64,000 bases of DNA from Hevea brasiliensis. Taxonomy: Eukaryota > Streptophyta > Magnoliopsida > Malpighiales > Euphorbiaceae. The stretch's first letter is position 1. Each line of letters starts with the position of its first letter. The position numbers and the translations under genes were made by a program. This document shows, in pieces, positions 11,812 to 22,958 of the stretch. The stretch is from positions 50,259,043-50,323,042 of the forward strand of contig NC_079495.1 of NCBI RefSeq assembly GCF_030052815.1, written 5' to 3'. Below the pieces are notes generated by a model that was not told the origin of the DNA, did no database searches, and was given only the letters and a program-made list of their open reading frames with translations.

Positions 11812-13910
11812 TGTTAGTAGTATGCCCTAGAGCATATCATTTAGTATGTATCTTGTACATATTTTTATTAATAAAAGGCTTTTCCACTTTTTCGTTTACA
11901 TAATATATTTATGTGTAATAGAAAATGTCCATTGATATTTTGTTAGAAATATTATTCTTAAGTCGTTAAGAATATGAGTGACATTATTTCTAGCACAAAG
12001 TATCATCTCGAGGATACTTCATAATAAGGACATGACTTATCCAGAAAGATTGTATTTATGTTTGTTTCCCAAGTTATTTATATGAGATATAAATAAGATG
12101 GAATGGTGAGTCTCATGCCATATGACAAACATGATAGGTACTTATAAATGATAAGTAGGCCAAACCAGTGACACTTATGACAAGCACATGCAGTTTACTC
12201 TTGTCAATGTTTTGTCATAAATCATATCAGTGCATATAATCTTTAGACCTGAGATAGCACAGTTATCTTGTATATAGGTAGTTTGAGTTTGATACTGCTT
12301 TCATACTTGTACTATGTATGGGTATATGGGCATGTGTTGGCTCCTACTAGTTATATATGAAGGTAGGTGTTGATCAAGATGGAATCTGTTCCTCTAAGTA
12401 AATAGAGATAAAATCCTATGTTCATTTAATTGTTCTTGATGTTTCAAGTTCCTGGCCAGGACATATAGATTTAATCAGAAAAGAGTTTCTTATGAGAAAA
12501 TCTTTTTAATCAAGAACTGGAATTAAAAGAGAATATAATATTCATAGCAAATGGAGTTTGACATATACCATGACTCCAGCTTGAGTTGGGATTTTGTAAT
12601 AGAGAGATTCTAGTGCATGGTAACATATGATTATAGGTTCATTTAAGGTAAACCTTATTACTAATTGGGTGGCCATGGCATGCTATGCTAGGTGTTAACC
12701 ATGGTCTATGAGGTGCATAAAATGATTTAGAGAAATTATTAATGGTAAGAAAGAGTTCTGATTATATTGAGAGTTGATATCATGTCTCATTGCCAATTAG
12801 TGATGAGCCTAGTAAGTCACACACATACACAAGTAGTCACCTAATTAAATATGATTTAATTAATTAATTAATTAAAGAGTTTAATTGATTAATTAAATAA
12901 GTTTGGTTTGCAATTAGATTGCAAAGTTCCTAGCATGACTTGAAACCAAATCTAGATTATTGGATGTAAAATATAAGTTAAATTTATATTTAAACTATTT
13001 AAATATGAATTTAATTAATGAGAAATTAATTAATAGAGATTAATTAATTAATTTATATTTGATATAAATTAATTAGAAGAAGAGAAATAATTATTTTGGG
13101 TTAAGAACTCAAAATTAAGACACAGGGGTATTTTGGTCATTTTGTAGTGTGATACGTGGCACCATGAGATGGCGACACATGGCATTACACATAAGCTTGG
13201 CAAATGTCTTTTAATCATGTAAGATGATTAAAATTAAGATTAAATATAGGTTTGACACTTGGCACAATGTGATTGGGTCACTTAAACCTAGAGCTAATCA
13301 AAGGGTGATATGTGGCAAGGGTTTAATGTGTTAACCTAGCTATATAAGTGTTGTTATGAGAAAATAAAATATAACCAGTAGCCACACTCCTTTGTCACGC
13401 CATTTTGAAGCTCTTCCTCTCTTCCTCTTCATCTCTCATCAATTCCAAGAGATTAGCTATCAATCTCTTGAATTAAAAATACTAGAAATTGTTTCTAGTG
13501 TCCTGTTTACATCTCTAATCTCTTAAAAGGCAGAACTTGAATTTCTAATTAATAGAAAAAGCTTTAGAAGCTGTTCAAGGGCTGCCATAGGTGTTCTTGG
13601 TGTGGACAAGCTAGAGGGACAATATTTGGTGTCCTGAAGACGAATCTCAAAGGCGCAAATACGCTGCAGTGCATCAAGAGGTTAGTGTAATCATTCTTGA
13701 TTTAATCTAGGGTTCTAAAATTAATCTGATTAATTTTAAAATCTTAAATGACAAATACAGATCCAAAAACATATTAAAAGAGTGTTAATATGTTGTTTAT
13801 CATTGAAATCAAATAGTTAAAAATAAATCTTGCATAATGCATGTGACCCTAGGTGAAAATTTTTGAATTCAATGGTATAAACTTGTGTTTTTCACTCTTC
13901 CGTTCCTTCA
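11812..13910 (+). repeat. 3' LTR of the copia element
   Basis: About 2099 bp, begins TGTTAGTAGTATGCCC and ends CGTTCCTTCA. It is followed by the target duplication copy CACTG (13911-13915) and then the A2 pol sequence. It keeps a TATA box (13341-13348) and has two small length differences from the 5' LTR. Confidence 0.92.
13341..13348 (+). promoter_or_regulatory. TATA box of the copia LTR
   Basis: tatataag lies within the LTR about 60 bases before a CTCC-rich stretch, a plausible core promoter position. The 5' LTR has tatagaag at the same place, so the copy that would drive the element is weakened. Confidence 0.5.
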
Positions 13911-14333
13911 CACTGGACCCACACGTTCAATGACTTCATATGGGCCAATGAACCTAGGGCTTAACTTACCTTTTCTTCCAAACCTCAGTGCCTTCTTCCA
14001 CGGTGACACCTTGAGGAACACTTTATTGCCAACTGCATATTCTATTTCTTTTCTCTTCAGGTCGGCATAGGATTTTTGTCTATCTGAGGCAACCTTCAGA
14101 TTAGCTTTGATTAGCTTTACCTTTTCCTCAGTTTGTTTCACTAGGTCTGGCCCTACCAGTTTATCTTCACCTAATTCAGTCCAGCACACTGGAGTTCCAC
14201 ATTTCCTCCCATACAGGGCCATTTGGATGCTAGCTTGGTATCTATTGTTATATGTAAATTCTGCCAGTGGGAGGTATCTATCCCAACTTCTCTCAAACTC
14301 AATGACACAACTCCTCAGTATATCCTCAAGGAC
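13911..14333 (-). pseudogene. Integrase C-terminal part of element A2 (second exon)
   Basis: Minus-strand continuation of the A2 integrase after the small intron. It starts with the VLEDI-type motif at 14333, runs through ALYGRKC, PVCWTELGEDKLVGPDLV, the DLKRKEIEYAVG region and SPRFIGPYEVIERVG, and is cut at 13911 by the copia insertion. Homologous to 40244-40680 of element B. The region links the integrase core to the chromodomain in Tekay chromoviruses. Confidence 0.88.
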
Positions 14334-14408
14334 CTGACATATATTTCATGTTATTATTATCATTTCAGTTCAATATTTGTATTAATTCAATTGGTTTCAA
14401 TTGTTTAC
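14334..14408 (-). other. Candidate 75-nt intron in the A2 integrase
   Basis: On the minus strand the sequence after the SERVI codons is GTAAACAATTG and ends ATGTCAG before GTCCTTGAGG (VLE). Element B has a 74-nt segment with GT-AG ends at exactly this codon boundary (40170-40243). Without the segment the coding sequence reads through the normal integrase motif. The last exon codon upstream is TAG here and CAG in element B. Confidence 0.7.
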
Positions 14409-17129
14409 CTAGATTACTCTTTCTGATTGCCCATCCGTCTGAGGATGGAAAGCTGTGCTGAAGTGGAGTTGTGTACCCAAGGATTCATGCAACTTCTTCC
14501 AAAATCTTGATGTAAACCTTGGGTCTCAATCAGATATGATGGAAAGTAGAATTCCATGTAGTCTAACTATCTCACCGATATATAATTATGCTAACTTCTC
14601 TAGTGAGTAGTCAGTCCTAACTGGCAAAAGTGTGTTGACTTCGTCAATCTATCTACTATCACCCATACTGCATCATGCTTCTTCTGGGTGAGAGGTAGAC
14701 CACTTACAAAATCCATGGTGACTAGATCCCATTTCCATTCAGGTATGCATATAGGCTGTAGCAAACCCGATGGAACTTGATGTTCTGCCCTGACTTGCTG
14801 ACATGTCAAGCATTTAGTCACATAGTTAGCTATGTCCTTCTTCATACCAGGCCAACAATACTGAAGCTTCAGATCATGATACATTTTTGTACTTCCTGGG
14901 TGCATAGCATAAACACTGGTATGTACCTCTTTCAGAATATTGGCTTTCAATTTCCCATCATCTGGTACACATACTCTTCCTTTGTAGTATAGACACCCAT
15001 CTGCTTTCACCTCATAGTCAGTTGCTTTCCCTTCTGAGATTTTACTCATAATAGCCTTTAGCTTCTCATCTGCCTTCTGGCCATCTAAAATCTGCTGTAG
15101 CAGGTTTGGCCTCACTTGCAACTCAGCCAAAATAGCTCCATCTTGAGCCAAGGATAGACGGGCATTCAATGATCTCAAAGCTGTGATGGATTTTCTGCTC
15201 AAAGCATTGGCAACTACCTTTGCCTTCCCAGGATGGTAGTCAATCACACAATCATAGTCCTTTAGGAGCTTAATCCATCGCCTCTGTCTAAGGTTGAGCT
15301 CTTTCTGGGTTGGCAAGTATTTTAGGCTTTTGTGGTCTGTGTAAATGTAGCACTTTTCACCATACAAGTAATGCCTCCATATCTTCAGTGTGAAGATAAT
15401 TGCTGCAAGCTCTAGATCATGGGTAGGGTAATTCTGTTCATGTGGCCTTAGCTGCCTGGAAGCATAAGCGACCACCTTCCCCTCTTGCATCAATACACAA
15501 CCTAACCCATTATGAGAGGCATCACTATAGACCACAAAGTCCTTTCCCGACACTGGCTGTGTTAACATTGGTGCCTCTGTCAACATAGCCTTCAACTTCT
15601 CAAAACTGGTCTGATACTTGTTATTCCAGTCAAATCTGACATTCTTGTGTAGCAACTTAGTCATTGGAGCAGTTATTAAAGAAAATTCCTTCATAAATCT
15701 TCTGTAATATCCAGCTAGCCCCAAGAAACTTCTGACCTCAGTTGTATTTCTGGGAGGCTTCCATTCCATCACTGCTTCTATTTTCTTGGGATCCACTCTA
15801 ATCCCATCAGCTGACACTATGTGTCCAAGGAATGCAATTTCATTCAACCAGAAGTCACACTTGGACAACTTAGCATACAACTTCTTTTCTCTCAGGGTTT
15901 GCAGAACAATCCTCAAATGCTCATCATGTTCTTCCCTGGTCTTGGAATACACCAAAATATCATCAATAAAGACCACTACGAACTGATATAGGTATGGATG
16001 GAAGATACGGTTCATAAGGTCCATGAATGTTATTGGTGCATTTGTTAGGCCAAAGGGCATCACCAGGAACTCATAATGCCCATACCGGGTCCTAAATATA
16101 GTCTTTGGCACTTCTGCATCCTTCACCCTCAACTGATGATACCCTGATCTCATATCAATTTTGGAAAATACTCCTGCTCCCTTCAACTGATCAAACAGAT
16201 CATCAATTCTAGGCAACGGATATTTGTTCTTCACTGTCACTTTATTCAACTGCCGGTAATCGATGCATAACCTCAAAGTCCCATCCTTCTTCTTTACAAA
16301 CAGCACTGGAGCTCCCCATGGTGACACACTGGGGTGTATGAACCCCTTATCCAGCAACTCCTGTAACTGGATTTTCAGTTCTTTCAATTCTGTGGGTGCC
16401 ATCCTATAACGAGCAATAGAGATTGGTGCTGTACTCGGCAGTATCTCAATAGCAAATTCAACTTCCCTTTCTTGTGGCAAACCAGACAATTCTTTAGGGA
16501 ACACATCGGGGAAGTCTCTTACTATGGGTATGTCACACAAATCTGGCTTAGCCTTCCTAGTGTCAACCACATGTGCTAGGCAGGCTTCACAGCCTTTTCT
16601 CATCAGTTTTCTTGCAATTATGGCTGAGATGACATTGGACAAGAAATCTGTCCTTTCCCCCATAACTGTGATCTCATTACCCTCAGGAGTTTTCAATGAA
16701 ATCCTCTTCAACTTACAATCAACCATTGCCTAATGACATGACAACCAGTCCATTCCCAAAATCACGTCAAACTCATGGAAAGGCAATTCAATCACGTCAG
16801 CCAAGAATTCATACCCCTAAATCCTTAACGGGCAACCTTTTTACACTTTGTTCACCACTACACTGTGGCCCAATGGATTAGTGACCAGGATGTCTTGGTT
16901 ACTCTCCCCTACTAATATCCCCTTTTCTACGGGTAGGTTGATGCAGATGTATGAATGAGTGGATCCTGGATCCACCAATGCATGCACATATGTATTGTAG
17001 AGGGAGAACGTACCTATGATAATGTCCGGGGCATCTTGCTCCTCCTGAGCTCTTATGGCATAGGCTCTGGCAGGTGCTCTGACCTTAGGTCTCTCTACTA
17101 GCTCAAATATAGGTCTCTGTGATGGTCCC
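14409..17129 (-). pseudogene. Tekay pol of element A2: protease, reverse transcriptase, RNase H, integrase
   Basis: A Ty3/gypsy polyprotein. The protease lies near 16990-16960 ([12 protein letters not shown]). A 708-codon open stretch (14600-16726) covers RT with [27 protein letters not shown] and the catalytic FIDD (15959-15970); RNase H with [15 protein letters not shown] and TDHKSLKYL; the HHCC finger ([19 protein letters not shown]); and the start of the integrase core ([13 protein letters not shown]). Breaks: three TAG/TAA codons between 16727 and 16841 at positions where element B reads glutamine or another sense codon, a one-base loss near 14615 that closes the frame at 14600, and TAG at the intron boundary (14409-14411). 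The domain order and sequence motifs indicate a Del/Tekay chromovirus. Confidence 0.93.
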
Positions 17130-18268
17130 ACTACCTCAGATTTGCCAGATTTCCTACCCCTTTGTGGTGCAGGAGCAGTGCATGCGCTTGTGTTAGAAGC
17201 GGTATGCGATTCTCGTGGGCGGTTCCTCAAGCGATGCTCTATCGACCCACACCTTAGCGAGCACGATCACTCTCCAACACTCCCCCTTATGCCATTTCGG
17301 GCAATGCGGACATGCAAGAAGATCTTGGGCTGGTCCCTGAACTCGTCACTGGAGGCGCCTTGATGGTGTGGTGGACCTCTCCTAGGGGTGAAGCGTGGCA
17401 CAGGCCTGGCCCGACCACGACATTGAGGTTGACCTAAACTCTGTGCAGGTGGACCTTTGAACTTCTTCCCAGGTGCAAGAGATGAACTAAACTGACCCGG
17501 GCCTCTCTTTTGTTGTCTCTCCCTTCTAGTCTGCTCACTTATTCTAACCTTTTTAACTTTTATTGTAGCTTCCACTAACTTGGTCAAGTCTGTGATTCCT
17601 AAGGCAGTAATCATGATCTTTATGTTATCATTTAATCCCTCTTCAAATTTTTTACACCTCTCAACTTCATTAGGGACCATCTCCCTTCCGTAACGGCTTA
17701 GTCTGACAAACTCCTTCTCATACTCTGCTACTGATAGCTGTCTCTACCTCAGGTTAATGAACTCTCTTCTTCTCTCTTCTAGGTATACACTACCCATGTA
17801 TTTCTTCTTAAATTCTGAGAGGAAGAAGTCGCAAAGTATTACTTCTGGCTGCACTTCACTAGACACTGTATCCCACCATTGGTAGGCATCATCTTGCAAC
17901 AGAGATACAGCAGCTTCTAGGTTTTGCTCTGGAGTGCAGTGGAGTTGCTTTAAAACCCTTCCTGTTTTATTCAACCAATTTTCGACTGCAACAGAATCAT
18001 CTTCTCTCTTGCCAAAGAAATCCACTGCTCCAAATTTTCTCAATCTTTCCAGATGTGATTTCTGCTATGGAGGTGGTGGTGTTGGTGGCATTACCCCAGC
18101 CATTTATATGAAGAACTCGGCCATTTGCTGGAACATGGCTTATGGAGGCTGACCAAGCTCTGCTAGAGCTGGCGGAGCAGGTTCTCCCCTACCCCCAGTC
18201 TCAGCTGCTGCAGGTGGAGCATGACTCTCCACTTCCTCTTCAACTGCCCTCTGAGATGTAGGGTCCAT
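17130..18268 (-). pseudogene. Tekay gag of element A2, broken
   Basis: Starts at the ATG with first base 18268 (MDPTSQRAVEEEVES type). It carries the capsid motifs FGAVDFFGKREDD, WLNKTGRVLKQLHC and DDAYQWWDTVS, then KRFEEGLNDNIK-like and basic linker segments (17267-17680). The zinc-knuckle region lies near 17210-17310. The first finger-like motif (CPHCPKWHKGEC) is present. In the second, the last cysteine codon is CGC (Arg) where element B has TGT. A CAG-to-TAG type stop near 17743 and frame changes around 17240-17270 break the reading frame. Confidence 0.88.
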
Positions 18269-18317
18269 ATCCTAGTTAACAAAGACAAACAGATCTGTAT
18301 TAGTGTCACCTCGACTC

Positions 18318-20954
18318 ATTGGGATCTGAGGTGACACGGACACTATGCAGAGCTGCAGAAGGTCTCACCCAGTCTTTGGTCTACTAGGCTCTCGGTCGAT
18401 CTCTCCAGAACCTACGCATGGCAAAAAGTAACGCGCTAAGCAATAATGCTTAGTGGTGCCAATAATAAAATAAAAAGAAAAAACATAAAATAAATATGCA
18501 GTGCATATTCTAATGTCTTATGCAGATAATTTTTCGATCAGTATTGGTAATCTTATTTATTATGTGCTTGTTATATTCATAATTTCATTAAATTTATCCA
18601 CTTTCATTTTTTGTTGCCCAAGTAACCTATCCTGGATGACTAGACTGGATAAACAGGTAAACTGGCACTGGGCATCAAGTACCTCAGGCCGTCACACCAT
18701 CGGTCACATATGTATCTCCCGGTGTCCAACAGAATAGCTAATAAGTTGTAATAACATTAGGCACAATGTCAAGTATCATCACAATGTCAGAATGGCTAAA
18801 AGCCATCAAATCACAAAATGGCATAATGCCATGTGCAGTACTGCTAACTGAACCCTATTGGCATGCCAACCTATCCAAACCAATCTTGCTAGGTATACTA
18901 GGGCATGTTACACTTTTAAACTTTATAATTCTTGAAATTTAAGTTTAGGTGTTACTATTTATTTCATTAGTCAACTAAAATGTTGACTTTTGCATAGACA
19001 ATAGGTACATTGATTCTAATACTCCCAAAATACCACATTTTGCATTTTAAAGTTGTTGGTATTGGTTGCCAATATCATTTCTAAGCTTAGTGTTAGTTAT
19101 TCAAAATTTTCAAATTTCAAGCATTGTGTTTACTATTCCATTAGTCATTTGTACAGTAGGAATTTGGCAAAATTATCTTCATGAAAGTTGTTCCTTATTG
19201 TGTCTAGTTACATTTCCTTTTTTTGAATCACTCCATTTGGAGTTTTGTAACTCAATTTATGGCCTAAACACCATAACTGGCCGGATTAGACAGAATCTAA
19301 AATTTTGGGCAAAACTGGTTCTTCCAGATTTGGTAACATAAGTTTGGTTGGAAATTTTACTAGGTTATGGTCAGAATTTGGATTTGTGTTCCTCATGAAA
19401 GTTGTAGGTATATGTCTCAGCTTTTTGCTGGTAAAATTTCAAGTCAATTAGACCTTTCTACACTGAGTTATGACCAAATGAATAGACACTTTTCATTTAG
19501 TTATTTTGCCCAGGCAGAATGCAAGTCACCCGGATTAGGGCAATTGTTAGGCCAACTTGGTTTGGTTTTCTGGGCAGGGTTTCTTCACCAAAATGGTGCC
19601 ATTATGTGTCTAGTTTCATGTCCAATTGGCCTTGCACCAATTGAACCTCTACAACTCCATTTATAACTGCCCAAACCTGCTGGACTCATGCTCAGTCCTG
19701 CAAGTTAGCCAAGGCAACTCACCCATACGTAAATGCCAAGCCTCAACTCACTTCATTTCCTCATTATACACATTCAAATGGTCATTAATTGACCATTACA
19801 ATGTTAATGACCATTACATGAGCAAACCCTAATATTGTTAAGTGTCCATATTTTTCCATGTTCATACATACTTAATCCTTGCATTTCACCTACACAACTA
19901 AGTTCAATCATGCATTTAGCACTAAGGGTTGCTCTTCAACACTTTGCTATCAAGAAAAATCATTAAACCTAACTAACCCTAGCTACCTAAACTTGTAGGG
20001 TGCACACACACACTTGTTTGTTTCATTTTCTTACATTTCCTACACATATCATGCCATTAAACATGAATTAAACTAAAAAGAACAAGAGTTTGGTCACTTA
20101 CCACAAGGGAGCAGAATTTTCTCCCTTCACAACTTCAGTTTTCTTGGCTTTTCTTGGCAGCCAATCATCTTGCCAAGTTGTATAGACAAATTTTGTTGAA
20201 GTGGACTTAGGGTTACAAGTGAGATTTGGTGAGTTGGAAAGCTTGTGTAAGCTTTAATGGTGATTTTGGGTGGGTTGAAGGGAAACAGCAAGTTTGTTAA
20301 AGGAGATGAAATCTGATTGCTTTTGGTTATTTTGGTCTCAATTATCCCTTTTTAATAAGTTAACTTAATTGTGATTGGTGGGGAGGGTTTAAATGACATA
20401 AGCATGAGGTAAAAATTCACATTTAAATCATTTTCTCTTCTTTTCTCCTCTACTCATTTTCAATTTAATTTCTAGCAATATTTATTCACATTTTGTGTCA
20501 TGATAATTATTTACTTAACCGGACAAGTCGACCAAAAATCACCTCTGAAGGCGAAATGACCAAAATGCCCTCCGTTTGGCTTAACAGACCTAAAATGTCT
20601 GTACTGATTGAAAAAACTTTTTAAGCATTTTCTTGGTATTTTAATGCCATAGAAACCTCAATGACTCTTCTCTGGAGAATTAAAAATTATTTTATGAATT
20701 TTGCCCCGGGGCTAGGGCTCCTAGTTGCGAATACCAAAACTTTCCACTGGGTTACCCATCACTAGGGCACCGGCTCATTTAACTTAGTTGTATTTTATTT
20801 CTAAAATTTTTCCTAAATTTTTCTTATTAATATTTGAGTTAATTTTGATTCCTCACTTTAGTTTAAATATTTTTCTAGACGTTCTAGCTGTCCGGACCGA
20901 CACCGGTCACCGAAACAGTAGAATGTACGGAATTGCTACAGTGAGGATGTTACA
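18318..20954 (-). repeat. 5' LTR of element A2, missing its 3' end and primer site
   Basis: Homologous to the A1 LTR from about base 1345 of the window onward, including the hairpin near 18437 and the three degenerate units. It ends at GATGTTACA (LTR start TGTAACATCC on the minus strand). The last ~500 bp of the LTR and the primer site are absent: the gag leader runs straight into the LTR interior near 18318. The 5 bp next to the outer end are TCTTC (20955-20959). Confidence 0.85.
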
Positions 20955-22958
20955 TCTTCTTCACCTCTCAAGTTGCCGAATTTAAATTCCTCTCAAACCT
21001 CCATTGAAACACCTTCATGCAAGCTTAATCTCACTCAATCTCACCATGATTTCCACTAATCCTTTCACAAGAAATTGTTCACATATCATGGGAAAGCTAT
21101 AGCCAGCAAGAAAAGGAGCTTTGGTGAAGGTTAAAAAGTGGTCAACTAAAGGTAAATGCTTATATCTTTAACTTGCTTTATTAAAGTTTGTGTTGAGATT
21201 ATGGGGAGTATTTTGGGTTAAGAAATTTGAAGAATTGTTAAGTTATTGGACTACCCAATTTTAGGCAGCCATGGGAGTCTATATTACTTTAGTATTCTGC
21301 CCAATTTACTTTGCTGAAATTGTGTTGAATAAATATAGAAGTGCCAAGAATGAATATTGAAGTATTGGGAGGAGGAGGATTGCCAAATTGAGAGTGTAAA
21401 TTCTCTTATGCAGGTTGTGATTGTTGGCAGTGTATAAATTAGGTTATAAGTGCAAAGTTGTGACTCCAATTGGTATGAGGCCAAATGGAGGTGAAACTAG
21501 CATAAAATAGACCAACTTTCATGTAGAGAGCTTGTTCAAATTCTGCATAGAAGTGACCTAAAAGAATGACCAAATCCAGAATTGCATGACATGAAAACCC
21601 AGAATTTTGACCATATGAACAGTAGTCAGTATTTTGGCTATTACTCACTCAAAACATGTCCAAATGACCTGAAATTTATACCATGGAAAGCTTAGACATA
21701 GAGCTACAACTCTTATGAAGACACCAAAGCTCAGAAATAACCAGAACCAAGTCAAAATGCTTGCACAAGTTGGGTTACAAAACTAACCGAATTGACTTTG
21801 ACCTAAAAATGACCTAAACTTTGCAATATAAGTGCAACCTGACTAGTAATAGTAAAATGACCATAACTTGGTCCATATAACTCTAAATGCCCTGACACTA
21901 GTGCCAAATTTTCACTAAGACATAGGCCTACAATAATGGTATTTTGACCAAAACCCAGAAACTTAGGATACTAGGTCAATTAAATTGATTAAGTTGGCAT
22001 ACCAAATTTGGAAATGGTTCAAATGACCATAAACTCCAGCAAAGTGTTTTAAGTATAACGCCCACTAGAAGTCTTCAAACAAAATGAGCCACACCATTCT
22101 GGAAAGTTAAGAAATAAACCTTCAACTTTGTTTTAGACCTCTCCCTCACCTTATGAATGTAAGAAGCTCAAATGTTGGGTAAAATCTACTGCCCTAGTTG
22201 AACATCCTGTCACTATAAGACCATTGAGTCTAGTCTAATAACTTGACCATAAGTAACTTTACAAGACTTAAAAAATTACAATAAAAAATTCTTAGTGACC
22301 ATAAGACATAGGGTAACATATCCTATGAGGAGTAATAGACCTCAATATGGCAGCAACCTACTTAAATAAAATCGGTAAAGTGTAATACTAAAACTGCTTA
22401 GTAAGGGAACCAAAATTCAGAATTGACCTAGTTATGGTCAATTGACCATAACTTGAGTTATACAAATCCAAATGACATGATTCAAAAAGGAAATTAAAGA
22501 AGACACAATAAGAAACAATTTAATGAAGAGAAATCAATTAAATTTACACTGTAGATTGGTCCAATAGACAGTAAACATTGGACATGAAATTTGAATAATT
22601 ACAATAAAATGTAATAAGCTTTAAAATGAAATTGGTAACATATACCAACACTTAGAGACTATAAAATGTGACAAATTGGGAACATTAAAATTGACTCACT
22701 TAGAGTACATCAAAGATCAACGTTATAGGTTGACTAATGAAATGAATTGAAGGAAATAGTATCAAGAAAATTTAGATATTGGATTTTATTGTCAGAAACG
22801 ATTTAACTGAGTACTGAAACATTTTAAATTGTGTGTTTCCATTGAAAAGGATATTAAAAAGTATAAGGAACATTGAATCAAGGCCAAGAGGCGAATCATC
22901 AGAGGTTTGTGCACAACTAGTTTTTAATTGATTTTGTTCTGAATATTTCATATGATTA
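20955..22958 (+). repeat. Outer family C LTR, left part (plus orientation)
   Basis: This is the reverse complement of the body of the solo C LTR (approximately 24550-26250). It contains the same ~200 bp units in inverse sense, for example around 21690 and 21520. Its first several hundred bases are missing because A2 begins at 20954. It ends with GATTA, where the solo LTR 22959-26961 was inserted. Overlapping open frames here are short and have no recognisable product. Confidence 0.82.

Larger units (their letters stand above)
4093..13910 (+). mobile_element. Complete Ty1/copia LTR retrotransposon (Tnt1/Angela-like)
   Basis: A 9818 bp element with two long terminal repeats (4093-6149 and 11812-13910), an initiator-Met primer site, a 1.66 kb leader, gag-pol (7809-11791) and a purine-rich tract just before the 3' LTR. 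It lies within the integrase end of A2. The flanks CACCG (4088-4092) and CACTG (13911-13915) are a target duplication with one mismatch. Element B has CACTG at the equivalent site, so the left copy is the changed one. The domain order (protease, integrase, reverse transcriptase, RNase H) defines copia. The Angela/Tork-type lineage is my reading of the RT motifs. Several nonsense and frameshift changes make it non-autonomous. Confidence 0.93.
3940..20954 (-). mobile_element. Tekay element A2, interrupted by a copia element and by A1
   Basis: An older Ty3/gypsy chromovirus read right to left: degenerate LTR (18318-20954), gag (17130-18268), pol (13911-17129) and the end of pol (3940-4087). A complete copia element (4093-13910) sits inside the last part of pol, and A1 cuts off the remaining 3' end. 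The pol sequence on the two sides of the copia insertion is contiguous when compared with element B. A2 starts at 20954 with TGTAACATCC inside a family C LTR. The 3' LTR of A2 must lie left of the window, beyond A1. Confidence 0.85.

Noticed and set aside
824..18268. A1 LTR and A2 pol as one element in tandem with a shared LTR
   Set aside because: The A1 LTR joins A2 inside pol, before the chromodomain and polypurine tract. Nested insertion fits better than a shared-LTR tandem.
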